A stretch of DNA of 43,546 nt from Acidovorax sp. NO-1 (GCF_000238595.1 NZ_AGTS01000033.1:1-43546), one strand, 5' to 3'; positions 1 through 9,477 are shown, counted from the stretch's first letter. Notes: generated by a model from the letters alone, not told the origin. Numbers and translations are program-made.

Positions 1-2028
1 CCTGGCATCACCCTGCCCCTGGAGTACGGCACTCCATTCGACGACGTGCTGCGGCGCATCGCTGGCACGGGCGAGATCATCGACGCCGAGCAGGGCATTG
101 ACGCCTGGCTTGCCAGCCGCATGGCCCGCCACCGCGCGCCCTCCGGCCCCCAGGTGCAGCAGGTGCGCGGCGACCGCTGGATGCGGCTGACAGAACGCGC
201 CCTGGAGGGCGGCGGAGTCGTCATCCTGCGCACCGACATCACCGACACCGTGCACCGCGAGCGCGCGCTCGAACAGGCGCTGCAAAGCGCCGAACGCGCC
301 GAACGCAGGCTGCGCGAGGCCGTCAACGCCATGCCGGCCGGGCTGGATATCTACGATGAAAACGACCGGCTGGTGCTGTGCAACGACCAGATGACCCGCT
401 GGCGTCCGCACCTGCCGGTGGACGAGTCGCTGGGCAAAACCTACGAGGAGCTTTTGCGCGACGGGCTGCGCCACGGCATCCCGGAAGTGGCGCAAGGCCA
501 GGAAGAGCTGTGGCTGGCGCACGAGATGGCCCTGCGCGGCCACCGCTCGGGCCCGGAAATACGCCACTACCCCAACGGCGTCTGGATGCACATGCACGAA
601 CGCCGCACGCCCTCGGGCATGACGGTGTGTGTGCGGCTGGACATCAGCGACCTGATGGAGCAGCGCCAGAAGCTCGAAGCCGCCCGCCAGGAGAGCCAGC
701 GCGTGTGGCAGCTGCTGGAACGCGCGGTCGAGGCGCTGCCCGTCAGCATCGAGATCTTCGACGACCAGGACCGGCTGGTGCTCTACAACCAGCAGCTGTC
801 GCGCATGTACCCGCACATGAACTACGCAGAGCACCTGGGCCTGCAGTTTGTGGACATCCTGCGCTACTCGGTGGACCGGGGGCTGATCCCCTCTGCCCAC
901 GGACGGGAGGAGGCCTGGATCGCCGAGCGCATGGCCGAGCACGGCAACCGCAAGTCCAACCTGGTGCAGCGGCTGGCCGACGGGCGCTGGATCAACATTT
1001 ATGAAACCCGCACCCCCGAGAACTACGTGGTGGCGGTGCGGCTGGACATCACCGACCTCATCGAGCAGCGCGAGGCCCTGGAAGCCGCACAGCTAGCGGC
1101 CCAGCAGGCGCGCCAGTTGCTGCAGGACGCGGTGGAGGCCCTGCCCGAGGGCTTTGCGCTGTTTGACGCCGACGACAGGCTGGTCATCTGCAACGCCCAG
1201 TACAAGCTCCTGTACCCCATCTCGGCGCCCATGATGGTGCCGGGCAGCACCTTTGAGGAGATCACGCGTTACGGCGTGGAGCGCGGGCAGTATCTGGACG
1301 CCATCGGCAACGAAGAGGCCTGGCTGGCAGAGCGCATGGCCGCGCACCGCGAAGCCCGGCAGGCCATGCTGCAGCGCCTGCCCGAGGGCCGCTGGGTGCA
1401 GGCCTACGAGCGGCGCACACCGCAGGGCGGCACTGCCGGGGTGCGCACCGACGTGACCCAGCTGGTGCGCAAGGAGCAGGAGCTGGAGGCCGCCAACGCC
1501 AAACTGGCCATGCTATCGACCACCGACGGCCTCACGGGCATCGGCAACCGGCGCCGCTTTGACGACCGCCTGGCCACCGAGTGGCTGCGGTGCGGGCGGC
1601 ACCACATGCCCCTGTGCGTGATCCTGATCGACATCGACCACTTCAAGCTCTACAACGACCACTACGGGCACCTGGCCGGCGACGAATGCCTGCGCCGCGT
1701 GGCCCAGCTGCTGCAGGCTTGCACCCGCCGCGCCGACGAGGTGGCCGCCCGCTTTGGCGGCGAGGAATTTGTGCTGCTGTTGCCCGACGTGGGGCGGGCG
1801 GCGGCCGTGGCCGTGGCGCAGCGCTGCATGCAGAGCCTGCACGAAGCGGCGCTGACGCACGCTCACTCGCCCACGGCACCTGTCATCACGTTCAGCATGG
1901 GCATTGCCAGCATGGTGCCGCGTGCAGGCGCGGCCTCTGACACACTGGTGCAGGCGGCCGACGCAGCCCTGTACCGCGCCAAATCCGGCGGGCGCAACCG
2001 CTTTGAGGTCTTTGACCCGGAGCCCTGA
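1..2028 (+). CDS. Multi-PAS diguanylate cyclase (5'-partial)
   Basis: The reading frame is open to the first base, so the N-terminus lies outside the window. The visible part has one partial and three complete PAS_7-type units; each complete unit begins with a pattern like 'ALPxxxxxFDxxDRLVxxN' (about bases 310-640, 709-1060 and 1117-1470). A GGDEF domain follows from 'TDGLTGIGNRRRF' (about 1522) with the catalytic motif GGEEF at 1756-1770. There is no EAL domain. The family makes cyclic-di-GMP from two GTP; the PAS units presumably sense a ligand or redox state. The RxxD inhibitory motif (RRAD) sits six residues before GGEEF instead of the usual five, so product inhibition may be weak or absent. 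The family call is firm; signal and membrane topology cannot be judged without the missing 5' part. Confidence 0.93.
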   Translation, partial: PGITLPLEYGTPFDDVLRRIAGTGEIIDAEQGIDAWLASRMARHRAPSGPQVQQVRGDRWMRLTERALEGGGVVILRTDITDTVHRERALEQALQSAERAERRLREAVNAMPAGLDIYDENDRLVLCNDQMTRWRPHLPVDESLGKTYEELLRDGLRHGIPEVAQGQEELWLAHEMALRGHRSGPEIRHYPNGVWMHMHERRTPSGMTVCVRLDISDLMEQRQKLEAARQESQRVWQLLERAVEALPVSIEIFDDQDRLVLYNQQLSRMYPHMNYAEHLGLQFVDILRYSVDRGLIPSAHGREEAWIAERMAEHGNRKSNLVQRLADGRWINIYETRTPENYVVAVRLDITDLIEQREALEAAQLAAQQARQLLQDAVEALPEGFALFDADDRLVICNAQYKLLYPISAPMMVPGSTFEEITRYGVERGQYLDAIGNEEAWLAERMAAHREARQAMLQRLPEGRWVQAYERRTPQGGTAGVRTDVTQLVRKEQELEAANAKLAMLSTTDGLTGIGNRRRFDDRLATEWLRCGRHHMPLCVILIDIDHFKLYNDHYGHLAGDECLRRVAQLLQACTRRADEVAARFGGEEFVLLLPDVGRAAAVAVAQRCMQSLHEAALTHAHSPTAPVITFSMGIASMVPRAGAASDTLVQAADAALYRAKSGGRNRFEVFDPEP

Positions 2029-2097
2029 ATGCGCTTGAGTGCGCCCTGAGTGGGCACTGCGTCTGCCCGGAACTGCAATATCACAAGGCATTTGCGC

Positions 2098-2988
2098 ATG
2101 AACATCCTGCTGACCGGCTCCACCGGCTTTATTGGCCACACCCTGCAAGCGGCGCTGCAGCGCGCGGGCCACACCGTGCACGGCGGCGTCTCGCCGCGAC
2201 AGCGCACGCTGCTACCCGGCCAGGTGCCCATGGATTTCGCCCACGACACCACGGCCGCCGCCTGGCTGCCGCGCCTGGCGGGCATCGACGCCGTGGTCAA
2301 CGCCGTGGGCGTGCTGCGCGACACGCGCGCGCGCCCCATCGACGCCGTGCACCGCGATACGCCCATTGCAATGTTCGACGCCTGCGCCCAGGCGGGCGTG
2401 CAGCGCGTGGTGCACATCTCGGCACTGGGCATTGAGGGCAGCAGCACCCGCTACGCACAGACCAAGCTGGCGGCCGAGGCGCACCTGAAAAATCTGGCAG
2501 CGCAAGGCAAGCTGCGCCCGGCCATCCTGCGCCCCAGCGTGGTGTACGGCAAAGGCGGCGACAGCAGCGCCCTGTTCATGAACCTGGCGCGCCTGCCGGT
2601 GGCGCTGTTCCCAGGCCCGGTGCTGGACGCCCGCGTGCAACCCGTGTCGGTGCACGACCTGGCCGCCGCCGTGGTCGCCCTGCTGGGCCCCGCGCTGAAC
2701 CAGACCGGTGTCATCGACTGCACCGGCCCCGAAGCACTGCCCATGGGCGCCTTCATCGCCAGCCTGCGCCAGCAGCTGGGCCACCGCCCCGCCACCGTGC
2801 TGCGACTGCCAGGCCCCATCACCACCCTGAGCGCGCGCCTGGGCGACGCCGTGCCGCAGTCGCCCTGGTGCAGCGAAACCCTGGCCATGCTGGGCAGCGA
2901 CAACGTGGGCAACCCGGCGGTGTTCGAGCAACTGCTGGGCCGCAAGGGCGTGCACTACAGCCAGCTGGTGGCCACCGCCTGGCGCTGA
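2098..2988 (+). CDS. NAD(P)-binding SDR/NDUFA9-like oxidoreductase
   Basis: This 296-residue protein starts with a Rossmann nucleotide-binding motif, TGSTGFIG (residues 6-13), followed by 'DAVVNAVGVLRD' and an 'SALG...YAQTKLAAE' segment in which Tyr and Lys sit as in extended SDR enzymes. It resembles complex I assembly/NDUFA9-like atypical SDRs and NAD-dependent epimerase/dehydratase proteins; the substrate cannot be told. The ATG at 2098 is chosen because the glycine-rich motif normally lies within the first ten residues. A GTG at 2050 would add 16 residues of unrelated-looking sequence. It lies 69 bases after the diguanylate cyclase gene on the same strand. Confidence 0.85.
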   Translation: MNILLTGSTGFIGHTLQAALQRAGHTVHGGVSPRQRTLLPGQVPMDFAHDTTAAAWLPRLAGIDAVVNAVGVLRDTRARPIDAVHRDTPIAMFDACAQAGVQRVVHISALGIEGSSTRYAQTKLAAEAHLKNLAAQGKLRPAILRPSVVYGKGGDSSALFMNLARLPVALFPGPVLDARVQPVSVHDLAAAVVALLGPALNQTGVIDCTGPEALPMGAFIASLRQQLGHRPATVLRLPGPITTLSARLGDAVPQSPWCSETLAMLGSDNVGNPAVFEQLLGRKGVHYSQLVATAWR

Positions 2989-2990
2989 CA

Positions 2991-3057
2991 TTTTTCAGGC
3001 CAAATCGGCCTCCAGCGCTTGATGGTAAAGCGCAAGCAGCTATTAATTTAGTAGCAA
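2991..3057. repeat. Comamonadaceae dispersed repeat, copy 1
   Basis: About 67 bases directly after the SDR stop codon: a 'TTTTTCAGGCCAAAT' start, 'AGCGCTTGATGG' in the middle and 'GCAAGCAGCTATTAAT' then 'TAGTAGCAA' at the end. The same block recurs at 14402-14470 and 27679-27746 and in weaker form elsewhere in this window. From memory, this element is common between genes in Acidovorax-like genomes. It lies between two convergent genes. Confidence 0.75.
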
Positions 3058-3558
3058 CTAAAACACCCCCAGCGCCAGCCCGGCCGCCAGCGCCTCGCCC
3101 AGCGCCCGGCATTGCGCCAGGTCTGCTTCGCCGATCGGCTTGGACGCCAGAATGGCCTCGGGCGTTTGCGCGTGGGTGCACACAATCAGCGGCTCGGCCA
3201 CAGCCTTCAGCCGCCAGCCGGTGGCGATGCGCGCAATCTGCCGCGCGGCGTTGCTGCCGTCGCTGCCCGCGCACACCAGGCTGGCATAGGGGCGGCCGTT
3301 GACCTGGTCGAGCACCGGGTAATAGCTGCGGTCAAAAAAGTCCTTGAGCTGCCCGCTCATCGCGGCCAGGTTCTCGGGCGTGGCAAACACATAGCCATCG
3401 GCCGCCAGCACATCGGCAGGCCCGGCCTGCGCGGCGTGCAGCAGGCGCACCGCACAGCCCGCCTCGGCCGCGGCACCCGCGCGCGCCGCCTCGGCCATCT
3501 GCCGCGTGCCACCCGTGAGCGAGTGGTACACGATCAGCAGGGTCTTGGCTCCGCTCAT
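3058..3558 (-). CDS. Flavodoxin-like NAD(P)H oxidoreductase
   Basis: The 166-residue protein opens with 'LLIVYHSLTGGTRQMAEAA' (about residues 7-25), the FMN phosphate-binding loop of the flavodoxin/NADPH-dependent FMN reductase fold. A second flavin-contact region is visible at 'ATPENLAAMSGQLKDFFDR' (about residues 59-77). Such proteins bind FMN and act in cytoplasmic electron transfer or quinone/nitro reduction; the substrate is unknown. The start at 3558 lies 7 bases after the GST stop, which fits a three-gene transcript yghU-GST-flavodoxin. An upstream extension of the frame into the GST gene is not used. Confidence 0.85.
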   Translation of the reverse strand: MSGAKTLLIVYHSLTGGTRQMAEAARAGAAAEAGCAVRLLHAAQAGPADVLAADGYVFATPENLAAMSGQLKDFFDRSYYPVLDQVNGRPYASLVCAGSDGSNAARQIARIATGWRLKAVAEPLIVCTHAQTPEAILASKPIGEADLAQCRALGEALAAGLALGVF

Positions 3559-3565
3559 GACGAAA

Positions 3566-4198
3566 TCAAAGCGCCATCGACGGCCGCGCCGCCATGGCCG
3601 CACGCCAGCGCAGCAAGTGCGGGTGCTGCTCGCCCGGCTTGTGCTTGACCACGCGCGCAAAGTCCACCGCCACCACCGCCGTGATGTCGGCCACGCTGAA
3701 GCGGTCGGTGGCAATGAAGTCGCGGTCCGCCAATCGATCATTCAACAGATTGAAAAACTGCCCCACGCGCACCAGCCCCCGCTCGGCCAGCGCCGGTATT
3801 TGCGGATAGTCCACCGCGCCGGGCAATGCCCGGTTGGCCATGGCGGGCGCGCTGTTGCGCAGCGCCTCGGCAATGGCCTGCAGGCCCTCAAACTCCATGC
3901 GCCAGTTCCAGCTGGCGATCTCGGCCTTTTCGGCGGGCGTCTCGCCCAGCAACGCGGGTTGGGGGTAGCGCGCCTCCACATGCGCGGTGATGGCCGCGTT
4001 GTCGGTCAGCAGCAAACCGTCTTCAGTGCGCAGGGCGGGCACCGTGCACTGCGGGTTGATGCGCCGGTAAGCCTCGCCCAGCTGTTCGCCACTGCGCAGG
4101 TCCACCTGCACGGTGTCATGGGCAACGCCTTTTTCAGCCAGCAGGATGCGCGCGCGGCGCGGGCTGGGCGCCGTGGCGCAGTCGTACAAAGTGATCAT
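3566..4198 (-). CDS. Glutathione S-transferase family protein
   Basis: The 210-residue protein has a thioredoxin-like N-terminal domain (starting 'MITLYDCATAPSPRRARILLA') with the conserved cis-proline segment 'CTVPAL' and the glutathione-contacting 'TDNAAI' region (about residues 48-68). An all-helical C-terminal domain contains 'FSVADITAVVAVDFAR'. These are the usual GST features and the usual length. The ATG at 4198 places the first beta strand at the N-terminus as in homologues. It lies 22 bases downstream of yghU, which encodes a related GST, and 7 bases upstream of the flavodoxin gene, so a redox or detoxification operon is likely. The substrate cannot be inferred. Confidence 0.9.
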   Translation of the reverse strand: MITLYDCATAPSPRRARILLAEKGVAHDTVQVDLRSGEQLGEAYRRINPQCTVPALRTEDGLLLTDNAAITAHVEARYPQPALLGETPAEKAEIASWNWRMEFEGLQAIAEALRNSAPAMANRALPGAVDYPQIPALAERGLVRVGQFFNLLNDRLADRDFIATDRFSVADITAVVAVDFARVVKHKPGEQHPHLLRWRAAMAARPSMAL

Positions 4199-4220
4199 GG
4201 TGTGGCGCCTTGCAAAGCAG

Positions 4221-5123
4221 TCAGGGGGTGGGCGATGAAGAGGCGGCCGCCGCTTCGATCTTGTCCTGCGTCTTGGTGTCAAAGTCGCTGGCGTCATGCC
4301 GCTCGCGCAACTGGCTGGCCAGGTCGCCCTGCACGCGGTTCACCTTGCGCCCCCGCTGCACCGCCGGGCGCTTGGCCACCTGCTCGGCCCAGCGCACCAC
4401 GTGCGTGTATTCGTGCACCTGCAAAAACTCGCCCGCGTTGTAGGCCTGCCCTTTCACCAGCAAGCCATACCAGGGCCAGATTGCAATATCCGCCACCGTG
4501 TACTCATTGCCCGCCACGTACTCGGTCACGGCCAGGCGCTGGTTCAGCACATCGAGCTGGCGCTTGGCCTCCATCGCATAGCGGTCAATCGCGTACTCGA
4601 TCTTGACCGGAGCGTAGGCATAGAAGTGCCCAAACCCGCCGCCCACAAACGGCGCACTGCCCATCTGCCAGAACAGCCACGACAGGCACTCGGCCCGCGC
4701 CGCGCCATCCTTGGGCAGGAAGGCGCTGCCGAACTTCTCCGCCAGGTACATCAGGATGGCGCCGGACTCAAACACCCGCACCGGGTTGGCGGGGTCGGTG
4801 CGGTCCAGCAGCGCGGGGATCTTGGAGTTGGGGTTCACAGACACGAACCCGCTGCCAAACTGCTCGCCCTCGTTGATGCGGATCAGCCACGCGTCGTACT
4901 CCGCCCCGCTGTGGCCCAGCGCCAGTAGCTCTTCCAGCATGACCGTGACTTTCACGCCATTGGGCGTGCCCAGCGAATACAGCTGCAGCGGATGGCGCCC
5001 TACGGGCAGTTCCTTGTCATGCGTGGCACCGGCAACGGGCCGGTTGATGCTGGCGAATTGACCGCCGTTTTCTTTGTTCCATTGCCAGATGGCGGGGGGG
5101 GTGTAGGGGGTAGGGGTGGACAT
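4221..5123 (-). CDS. yghU: YghU-type glutathione-dependent disulfide-bond oxidoreductase
   Basis: The 300-residue protein closely follows the E. coli YghU sequence as I recall it, including 'PPAIWQWNKENGGQFASINRP', 'LPVGRHPLQLYSLGTPNGVK', 'VNPNSKIPAL' and 'GGGFGHFYAYAPVKIEYAI'. YghU is a nu-class GST that binds two glutathiones and reduces disulfides in the cytosol. The ATG at 5123 gives the expected N-terminus, while the longer frame upstream has no homology. It is the first gene of the trio with the GST at 3566-4198 and the flavodoxin at 3058-3558. It is transcribed divergently from the PEP-mutase-family gene at 5323. Confidence 0.95.
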   Translation of the reverse strand: MSTPTPYTPPAIWQWNKENGGQFASINRPVAGATHDKELPVGRHPLQLYSLGTPNGVKVTVMLEELLALGHSGAEYDAWLIRINEGEQFGSGFVSVNPNSKIPALLDRTDPANPVRVFESGAILMYLAEKFGSAFLPKDGAARAECLSWLFWQMGSAPFVGGGFGHFYAYAPVKIEYAIDRYAMEAKRQLDVLNQRLAVTEYVAGNEYTVADIAIWPWYGLLVKGQAYNAGEFLQVHEYTHVVRWAEQVAKRPAVQRGRKVNRVQGDLASQLRERHDASDFDTKTQDKIEAAAASSSPTP

Positions 5124-5322
5124 GGGGGCTCCAGGCGTCAGAAACATCAGGCGAGGTGGCTTGCGCACCACGGGACCAGACAAGTTTAGCCACGCGCCCT
5201 TTTTCCTGCCGGGCCCGCGCCATCTGCACAGCGGCCGGGGCACAGGTCCGGATCCGGCCAGACGCCACTGCCCCGCGCCCCTAGCCTCGGCGCTCCTTCA
5301 TTTCCATATCCGGACCCCACCC

Positions 5323-6177
5323 ATGCCCAGCTCTCTGGCCGCCCTGTTTCGAGACCTTCACCACCGCCGCGACATGCTTTTCCTGCCCAACGCCTGGGAT
5401 GCCGCCAGCGCCCACCTGCAGGCCAGGGCGGGCGCCCAGGCCGTCGGCACCTCCAGTGCCGCACTGTGCTGGGCCCTGGGTTACCAGGATGGCGGCACGC
5501 TGCCGGTGGGCGAGCTCATGGCCGCCATACGGCGCATCACACGCACGCTGGGCGTGCCGCTGACCGTGGACATCGAGGACGGCTACAGCAACAGCCCCGA
5601 GGCCGTGGCGGAGCTGGCGGCCGACGTGGTCGGCTGCGGGGCTGCCGGCATCAACATCGAAGACGGCGCCGGCTCGAGTGAGCTGCTGGCCGCAAAGATC
5701 AAGGCCATCCGGACCCGCACGGGCGCCGCGCACCCCTTCATCAATGCGCGCACCGATGTGTACCTGAGATCCCTCGCGCATCCGGGGCCGCAGGCGGTTG
5801 CGATGGTGGCGGCCCGGGCCCACACCTATGCGCAGGCCGGGGCAGATGGGCTCTTCGTGCCCGGGCTGGTGCACGGCGCAGAGATCGGGCAGATCGCCGC
5901 GGCCACGCACCTGCCACTGAACCTCATGCTGCTGCCCGGGCTACCGGATGGCACCCGGCTGGCCCTTGCGGGCGTGAGCCGGCTCAGTGCCGGCCCGGCG
6001 ATGTTCCTGTCGGCCTATGCTCAGCTGGCGGCAGACACCGCCGCATTCCTGCAGTGCGACACTGCGGACATGCTCCGGCGCGCGCTGCCGTTCTCCAGCG
6101 TGAACGGCCTCTTCCCCGCGCAGTCGGCGCCCCTTCGCTCCCACACAGCAACATCGATACCCCATGCGACTCGTTGA
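5323..6177 (+). CDS. Isocitrate lyase/PEP mutase family protein
   Basis: This 284-residue TIM-barrel protein shows the family hallmarks 'LFLPNAWDAASA' near the N-terminus, 'VPLTVDIEDGYSN' (acidic metal-binding residues), 'AGINIEDG' and 'FINARTDVYL'. The superfamily cleaves or forms C-C and C-P bonds with Mg2+. This subgroup (oxaloacetate decarboxylase/PEP-mutase-like) is common in bacteria and mostly unassigned. The ATG at 5323 fits the family N-terminus. The last 14 bases overlap the NIPSNAP-family gene at 6164, which suggests coupled translation of the two. Confidence 0.87.
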   Translation: MPSSLAALFRDLHHRRDMLFLPNAWDAASAHLQARAGAQAVGTSSAALCWALGYQDGGTLPVGELMAAIRRITRTLGVPLTVDIEDGYSNSPEAVAELAADVVGCGAAGINIEDGAGSSELLAAKIKAIRTRTGAAHPFINARTDVYLRSLAHPGPQAVAMVAARAHTYAQAGADGLFVPGLVHGAEIGQIAAATHLPLNLMLLPGLPDGTRLALAGVSRLSAGPAMFLSAYAQLAADTAAFLQCDTADMLRRALPFSSVNGLFPAQSAPLRSHTATSIPHATR

Positions 6178-6514
6178 AATCCTCTCCTACCGGCTGAAGC
6201 CCAGCGCCGCCCCCGCCTTCCATCAGCTTGTCAGCGAGCAGTCTGCACCGCTGCTTCGGGCGTGGGGCACCGACGTGGTGGCGCATGGCATTTCCACCCA
6301 CGAGGCAGATGCCTACTTTCTCATCCGTGCCTACAACGACCGGGCCGACCTGCAGCAAAGCCAGGACCGGTTCTACGCCTCTGCCGCATGGCGCAGCGGG
6401 CCGCGCGAAGAGATCGTGGCAAAGATAGAAAGCGCCCTGAGCACGCAGCTCTGGCTGTCCGACGCCGGGGTGGAAGACCTGCGCGCCCACAACAGGGACG
6501 CCCCGGCCGGCTGA
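6164..6514 (+). CDS. NIPSNAP-family protein
   Basis: A 116-residue protein opening with 'MRLVEILSYRLKPSAAPAFHQL' and containing 'YFLIRAYNDRADLQQSQDRFYASAAWRSGPRE', the pattern of dimeric alpha-beta barrel NIPSNAP domains (a single domain of about 100 residues). Its biochemical role is not established in bacteria. The start overlaps the upstream PEP-mutase-family gene by 14 bases in another frame, so the two are probably co-expressed. It converges on polA, with 23 bases between the stop codons. Confidence 0.75.
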   Translation: MRLVEILSYRLKPSAAPAFHQLVSEQSAPLLRAWGTDVVAHGISTHEADAYFLIRAYNDRADLQQSQDRFYASAAWRSGPREEIVAKIESALSTQLWLSDAGVEDLRAHNRDAPAG

Positions 6515-6537
6515 TCCCTGGCGCAGATACCCCAGGG

Positions 6538-9336
6538 TCAGTGGGCCTTGTCCCAGTTCGCCCCCACCCCCACCTCGGCCAGTAGCGGCACCTTCAGCGC
6601 CGCCACCTCCGCCATCAGGCGCGGGATGTGGGTCTTGAGCCAGTCCACTTCGCCCTCGGGCAACTCGAATACCAGTTCGTCGTGCACCTGCATGATCATC
6701 TTGATGTCCGGCTTGTGGGCATCCAGCTCCTTCTGCACGGCCACCATGGCCAGCTTGATCAAGTCTGCCGCCGTGCCTTGCATCGGTGCGTTGATGGCGG
6801 CGCGCTCGGCCCCGGCGCGGCGGGGGCCGTTGGGGGAGTTGATTTCGGGCAGGTACAGGCGGCGGCCAAACACGGTTTCGACATAGCCCATGGATTTTGC
6901 GGCGGCCTTGGTGTCGTCCATGTACTGCTTAACGCCGGGGTAGCGCTGGAAGTACTTGTCGATGTAGGCGGCGGCGGCCTTGGTTTCTATACCCAGGTTC
7001 TTGGCCAGGCCAAAGCTGCTCATGCCGTAGATGAGACCGAAGTTGATGACCTTGGCGTAGCGGCGTTGCTCGCTGGTGACCTGGTCCACCTCCACCCCAA
7101 ACACTTCAGCGGCGGTGGCGCGGTGCACGTCCAGCCCGGCGTGGAAGGCGTGCAGCAGCGAGTGGTCGCCACTCAGGTGGGCCATGATGCGCAGCTCGAT
7201 CTGGGAATAGTCGGCACTCGCAATGACGCGGCCTTCGGGCGCTACGAAGGCCTCGCGCACGCGGCGGCCTTCCGGCGTGCGGATGGGGATGTTCTGCAGG
7301 TTGGGGTCGTTGCTGGACAAGCGCCCGGTCACAGCCACGGCCTGCGCGTAGTGGGTATGCACGCGGCCGGTGCGTGGCAGCGCCAGTTGGGCCAGCTTGT
7401 CGGTGTAGGTGCCTTTGAGCTTGACGAGGCTGCGGTGCTCCAGCAGCTTGGCGGGCAGGGGGTAGTCCTCGGCCAGCTTTTCCAGCACTTCTTCGTCGGT
7501 GCTGCGGGCGCCTGTCGCCGTCTTCTTCACCACGGGCATGCCCAGCTTGTCGAAGAAGATTTCGCCCAGCTGCTTGGGGCTGCTCAGGTTGAAGGGCTGG
7601 CCTGCAATTTCGTACGCCTCGGTTTCGAGCTGCAGGATGCGCTGGCCCAGCTCGTGGCTTTGGGCGGCCAGGGTGGGGGCATCAATCAGCACACCGTTGC
7701 GTTCGATGCGGTACAGGGCCTCGCTGCTTTGCATCTCCAGGTTGTAGATGAAGCGCAGTTTCTCGTTGGCCTCCAGCAGCGGCCACAGGGCGTTGTGTAC
7801 GTCCAGGGTCTGGTCGGAGTCTTCACACGAGTAGGCGGCGGCCTTGTCCACGGGCACTTGCGCAAACGGGATCTGGTGCGCGCCTTTGCCGCACAGGTCT
7901 TCGTAGCTGATGCCTTTGCGGCCAGTGTGGCGCTCGGCCAGGCTGGTGAGGTTGTGGGGCTTGTGCACTTCGAGCACGTAGCTTTGCAGCATGGTGTCGT
8001 GCGCGTAACCCTGCACTTCGATGCCGTGGTTGGCAAACACATGGCGGTCGTACTTGATGTGCTGGCCCAGCTTGTGGTGCTTCGCGTCCTCCAGCCAGGG
8101 TTTGAGGCGGGCGAGTACCTCGTCCATCGGCAGCTGCGCAGGGGCGTCGGGCCCCACATGGCGCAGGGGGATGTACGCGGCCTCGCCGGGCTGTACGCTG
8201 AAAGAGATGCCCACGATCTGCGCGCGCACTTCGTCCAGCGAATCGGTTTCGGTGTCCAGCGCCACCAGCGGGGCCTTGTGCAGTCGCGCAAGCCACTGGT
8301 CAAAGTCCGCCCAGTTCAGGATGGTGTCGTACACCACAGTGCGCTGCTGGGCCTCTTCGGCCACGGTGCTGGCGGAATGGTCAGCAAACAAATCACCGCT
8401 TTGGCCGGGCATGGCGACGGTGGGGGCGGTTACGGCGGGGGCGGCTGCGCCCTTGATGGCGCTGGCTAGGCCCTTGAAGCCGTATTTTTCGTAAAACGGC
8501 AGCAGGCCCTCGTTGTCGGGCGCGTCCAGCGTGATGTCGTCAAACGCGGGCAGGCCGGGGATGTAGTCGGCCAGCGCGCAGTCGGTCTTCATGGTGACGA
8601 GCTGGCGGCTCAAGGCCAGCTGGCCGCTGGCAATCGCCTCACGCAAGTTGTTGCCTGCCACGCCCTTGATGGCGTCGGCGTTGGCAATCAGGTTGTCGAG
8701 CGAGCCATATTCCTCCAGCCACTTGGCGGCCGTCTTGGGACCTACCTTGGCAACGCCGGGCACGTTGTCCACGGTGTCGCCCACCAGCGCCTGGTAGTCC
8801 ACCATCAGCGCGGGCGGCACGCCAAACTCCGCCGTCACGCCGGCCACATCGCGGCGCTTTCCGCTCATGGTGTCGATGATGGTGATGTGCTCGTTGACCA
8901 GCTGGCTCAAATCCTTGTCGCCACTCGACACAATGACTTCAATGCCTTGTGCGGCTGCTGCGTTGGCCAAGGTGGCGATCACGTCGTCTGCCTCCACGCC
9001 GGGCACGGCCACCACCTTCCAGCCCAGCAGGTCCACCACCTGGTGAATGGGCTCGATCTGGCTGCGCAGGTCGTCGGGCATGGGCGAGCGCGTGGCCTTG
9101 TATTCGGTGTACAGGGCGTCGCGAAAGGTGGGACCCGAGGCGTCGAACACGCAGGCGGCGTAGTCGGCGCGCACTTCTTTGCGCAGCGCCTGCATCATGT
9201 TGATCATGCCGCGAATCGCACCCGTGGCAGGGCTCGTGGAATCGCCCGGCACGGCCCGCAGGTCGGGCATGGCATGGAAGGCGCGGTAGAGGTAGCTGGA
9301 GCCGTCCACCAGCACCAGGGTCTTTTTGTCAGTCAT
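6538..9336 (-). CDS. polA: DNA polymerase I
   Basis: At 932 residues this is full-length DNA polymerase I for replication primer removal and repair synthesis. The N-terminal 5' nuclease region has 'LVDGSSYLYRAFHA' and 'VEADDVIATLA'. The 3'-5' exonuclease domain appears intact, with 'ALDTETDSL' and a later 'YSCEDSDQT' segment carrying acidic residues. The polymerase domain shows motif A 'DYSQIELR', motif B 'RRYAKVINFGLIYG' and motif C 'VHDELVF'. The ATG at 9336 begins 'MTDKKTLVLVDGSSYLYRA'; the 36 extra codons upstream have no match to the family. In Betaproteobacteria polA is commonly near thrB, as here. No sign of damage. Confidence 0.98.
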   Translation of the reverse strand: MTDKKTLVLVDGSSYLYRAFHAMPDLRAVPGDSTSPATGAIRGMINMMQALRKEVRADYAACVFDASGPTFRDALYTEYKATRSPMPDDLRSQIEPIHQVVDLLGWKVVAVPGVEADDVIATLANAAAAQGIEVIVSSGDKDLSQLVNEHITIIDTMSGKRRDVAGVTAEFGVPPALMVDYQALVGDTVDNVPGVAKVGPKTAAKWLEEYGSLDNLIANADAIKGVAGNNLREAIASGQLALSRQLVTMKTDCALADYIPGLPAFDDITLDAPDNEGLLPFYEKYGFKGLASAIKGAAAPAVTAPTVAMPGQSGDLFADHSASTVAEEAQQRTVVYDTILNWADFDQWLARLHKAPLVALDTETDSLDEVRAQIVGISFSVQPGEAAYIPLRHVGPDAPAQLPMDEVLARLKPWLEDAKHHKLGQHIKYDRHVFANHGIEVQGYAHDTMLQSYVLEVHKPHNLTSLAERHTGRKGISYEDLCGKGAHQIPFAQVPVDKAAAYSCEDSDQTLDVHNALWPLLEANEKLRFIYNLEMQSSEALYRIERNGVLIDAPTLAAQSHELGQRILQLETEAYEIAGQPFNLSSPKQLGEIFFDKLGMPVVKKTATGARSTDEEVLEKLAEDYPLPAKLLEHRSLVKLKGTYTDKLAQLALPRTGRVHTHYAQAVAVTGRLSSNDPNLQNIPIRTPEGRRVREAFVAPEGRVIASADYSQIELRIMAHLSGDHSLLHAFHAGLDVHRATAAEVFGVEVDQVTSEQRRYAKVINFGLIYGMSSFGLAKNLGIETKAAAAYIDKYFQRYPGVKQYMDDTKAAAKSMGYVETVFGRRLYLPEINSPNGPRRAGAERAAINAPMQGTAADLIKLAMVAVQKELDAHKPDIKMIMQVHDELVFELPEGEVDWLKTHIPRLMAEVAALKVPLLAEVGVGANWDKAH

Positions 9337-9477
9337 GGGCGGGATTGTGCACACGAAGCCGCCGCCAGCGGGCACCGCGCTGCCAGGCACCCTGCCCTGC
9401 ACAGGGCCTGAAAACCTGCAAAATGTCTCCCGGCGCCCTGCCACACGGCGGCTGCCATTCCCAAAAAAAGTTCTCCC

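Noticed and set aside
6628..8469. A 613-codon plus-strand frame opposite polA
   Set aside because: Antisense shadow of polA; composition is biased to Gly, Val, His and Gln.
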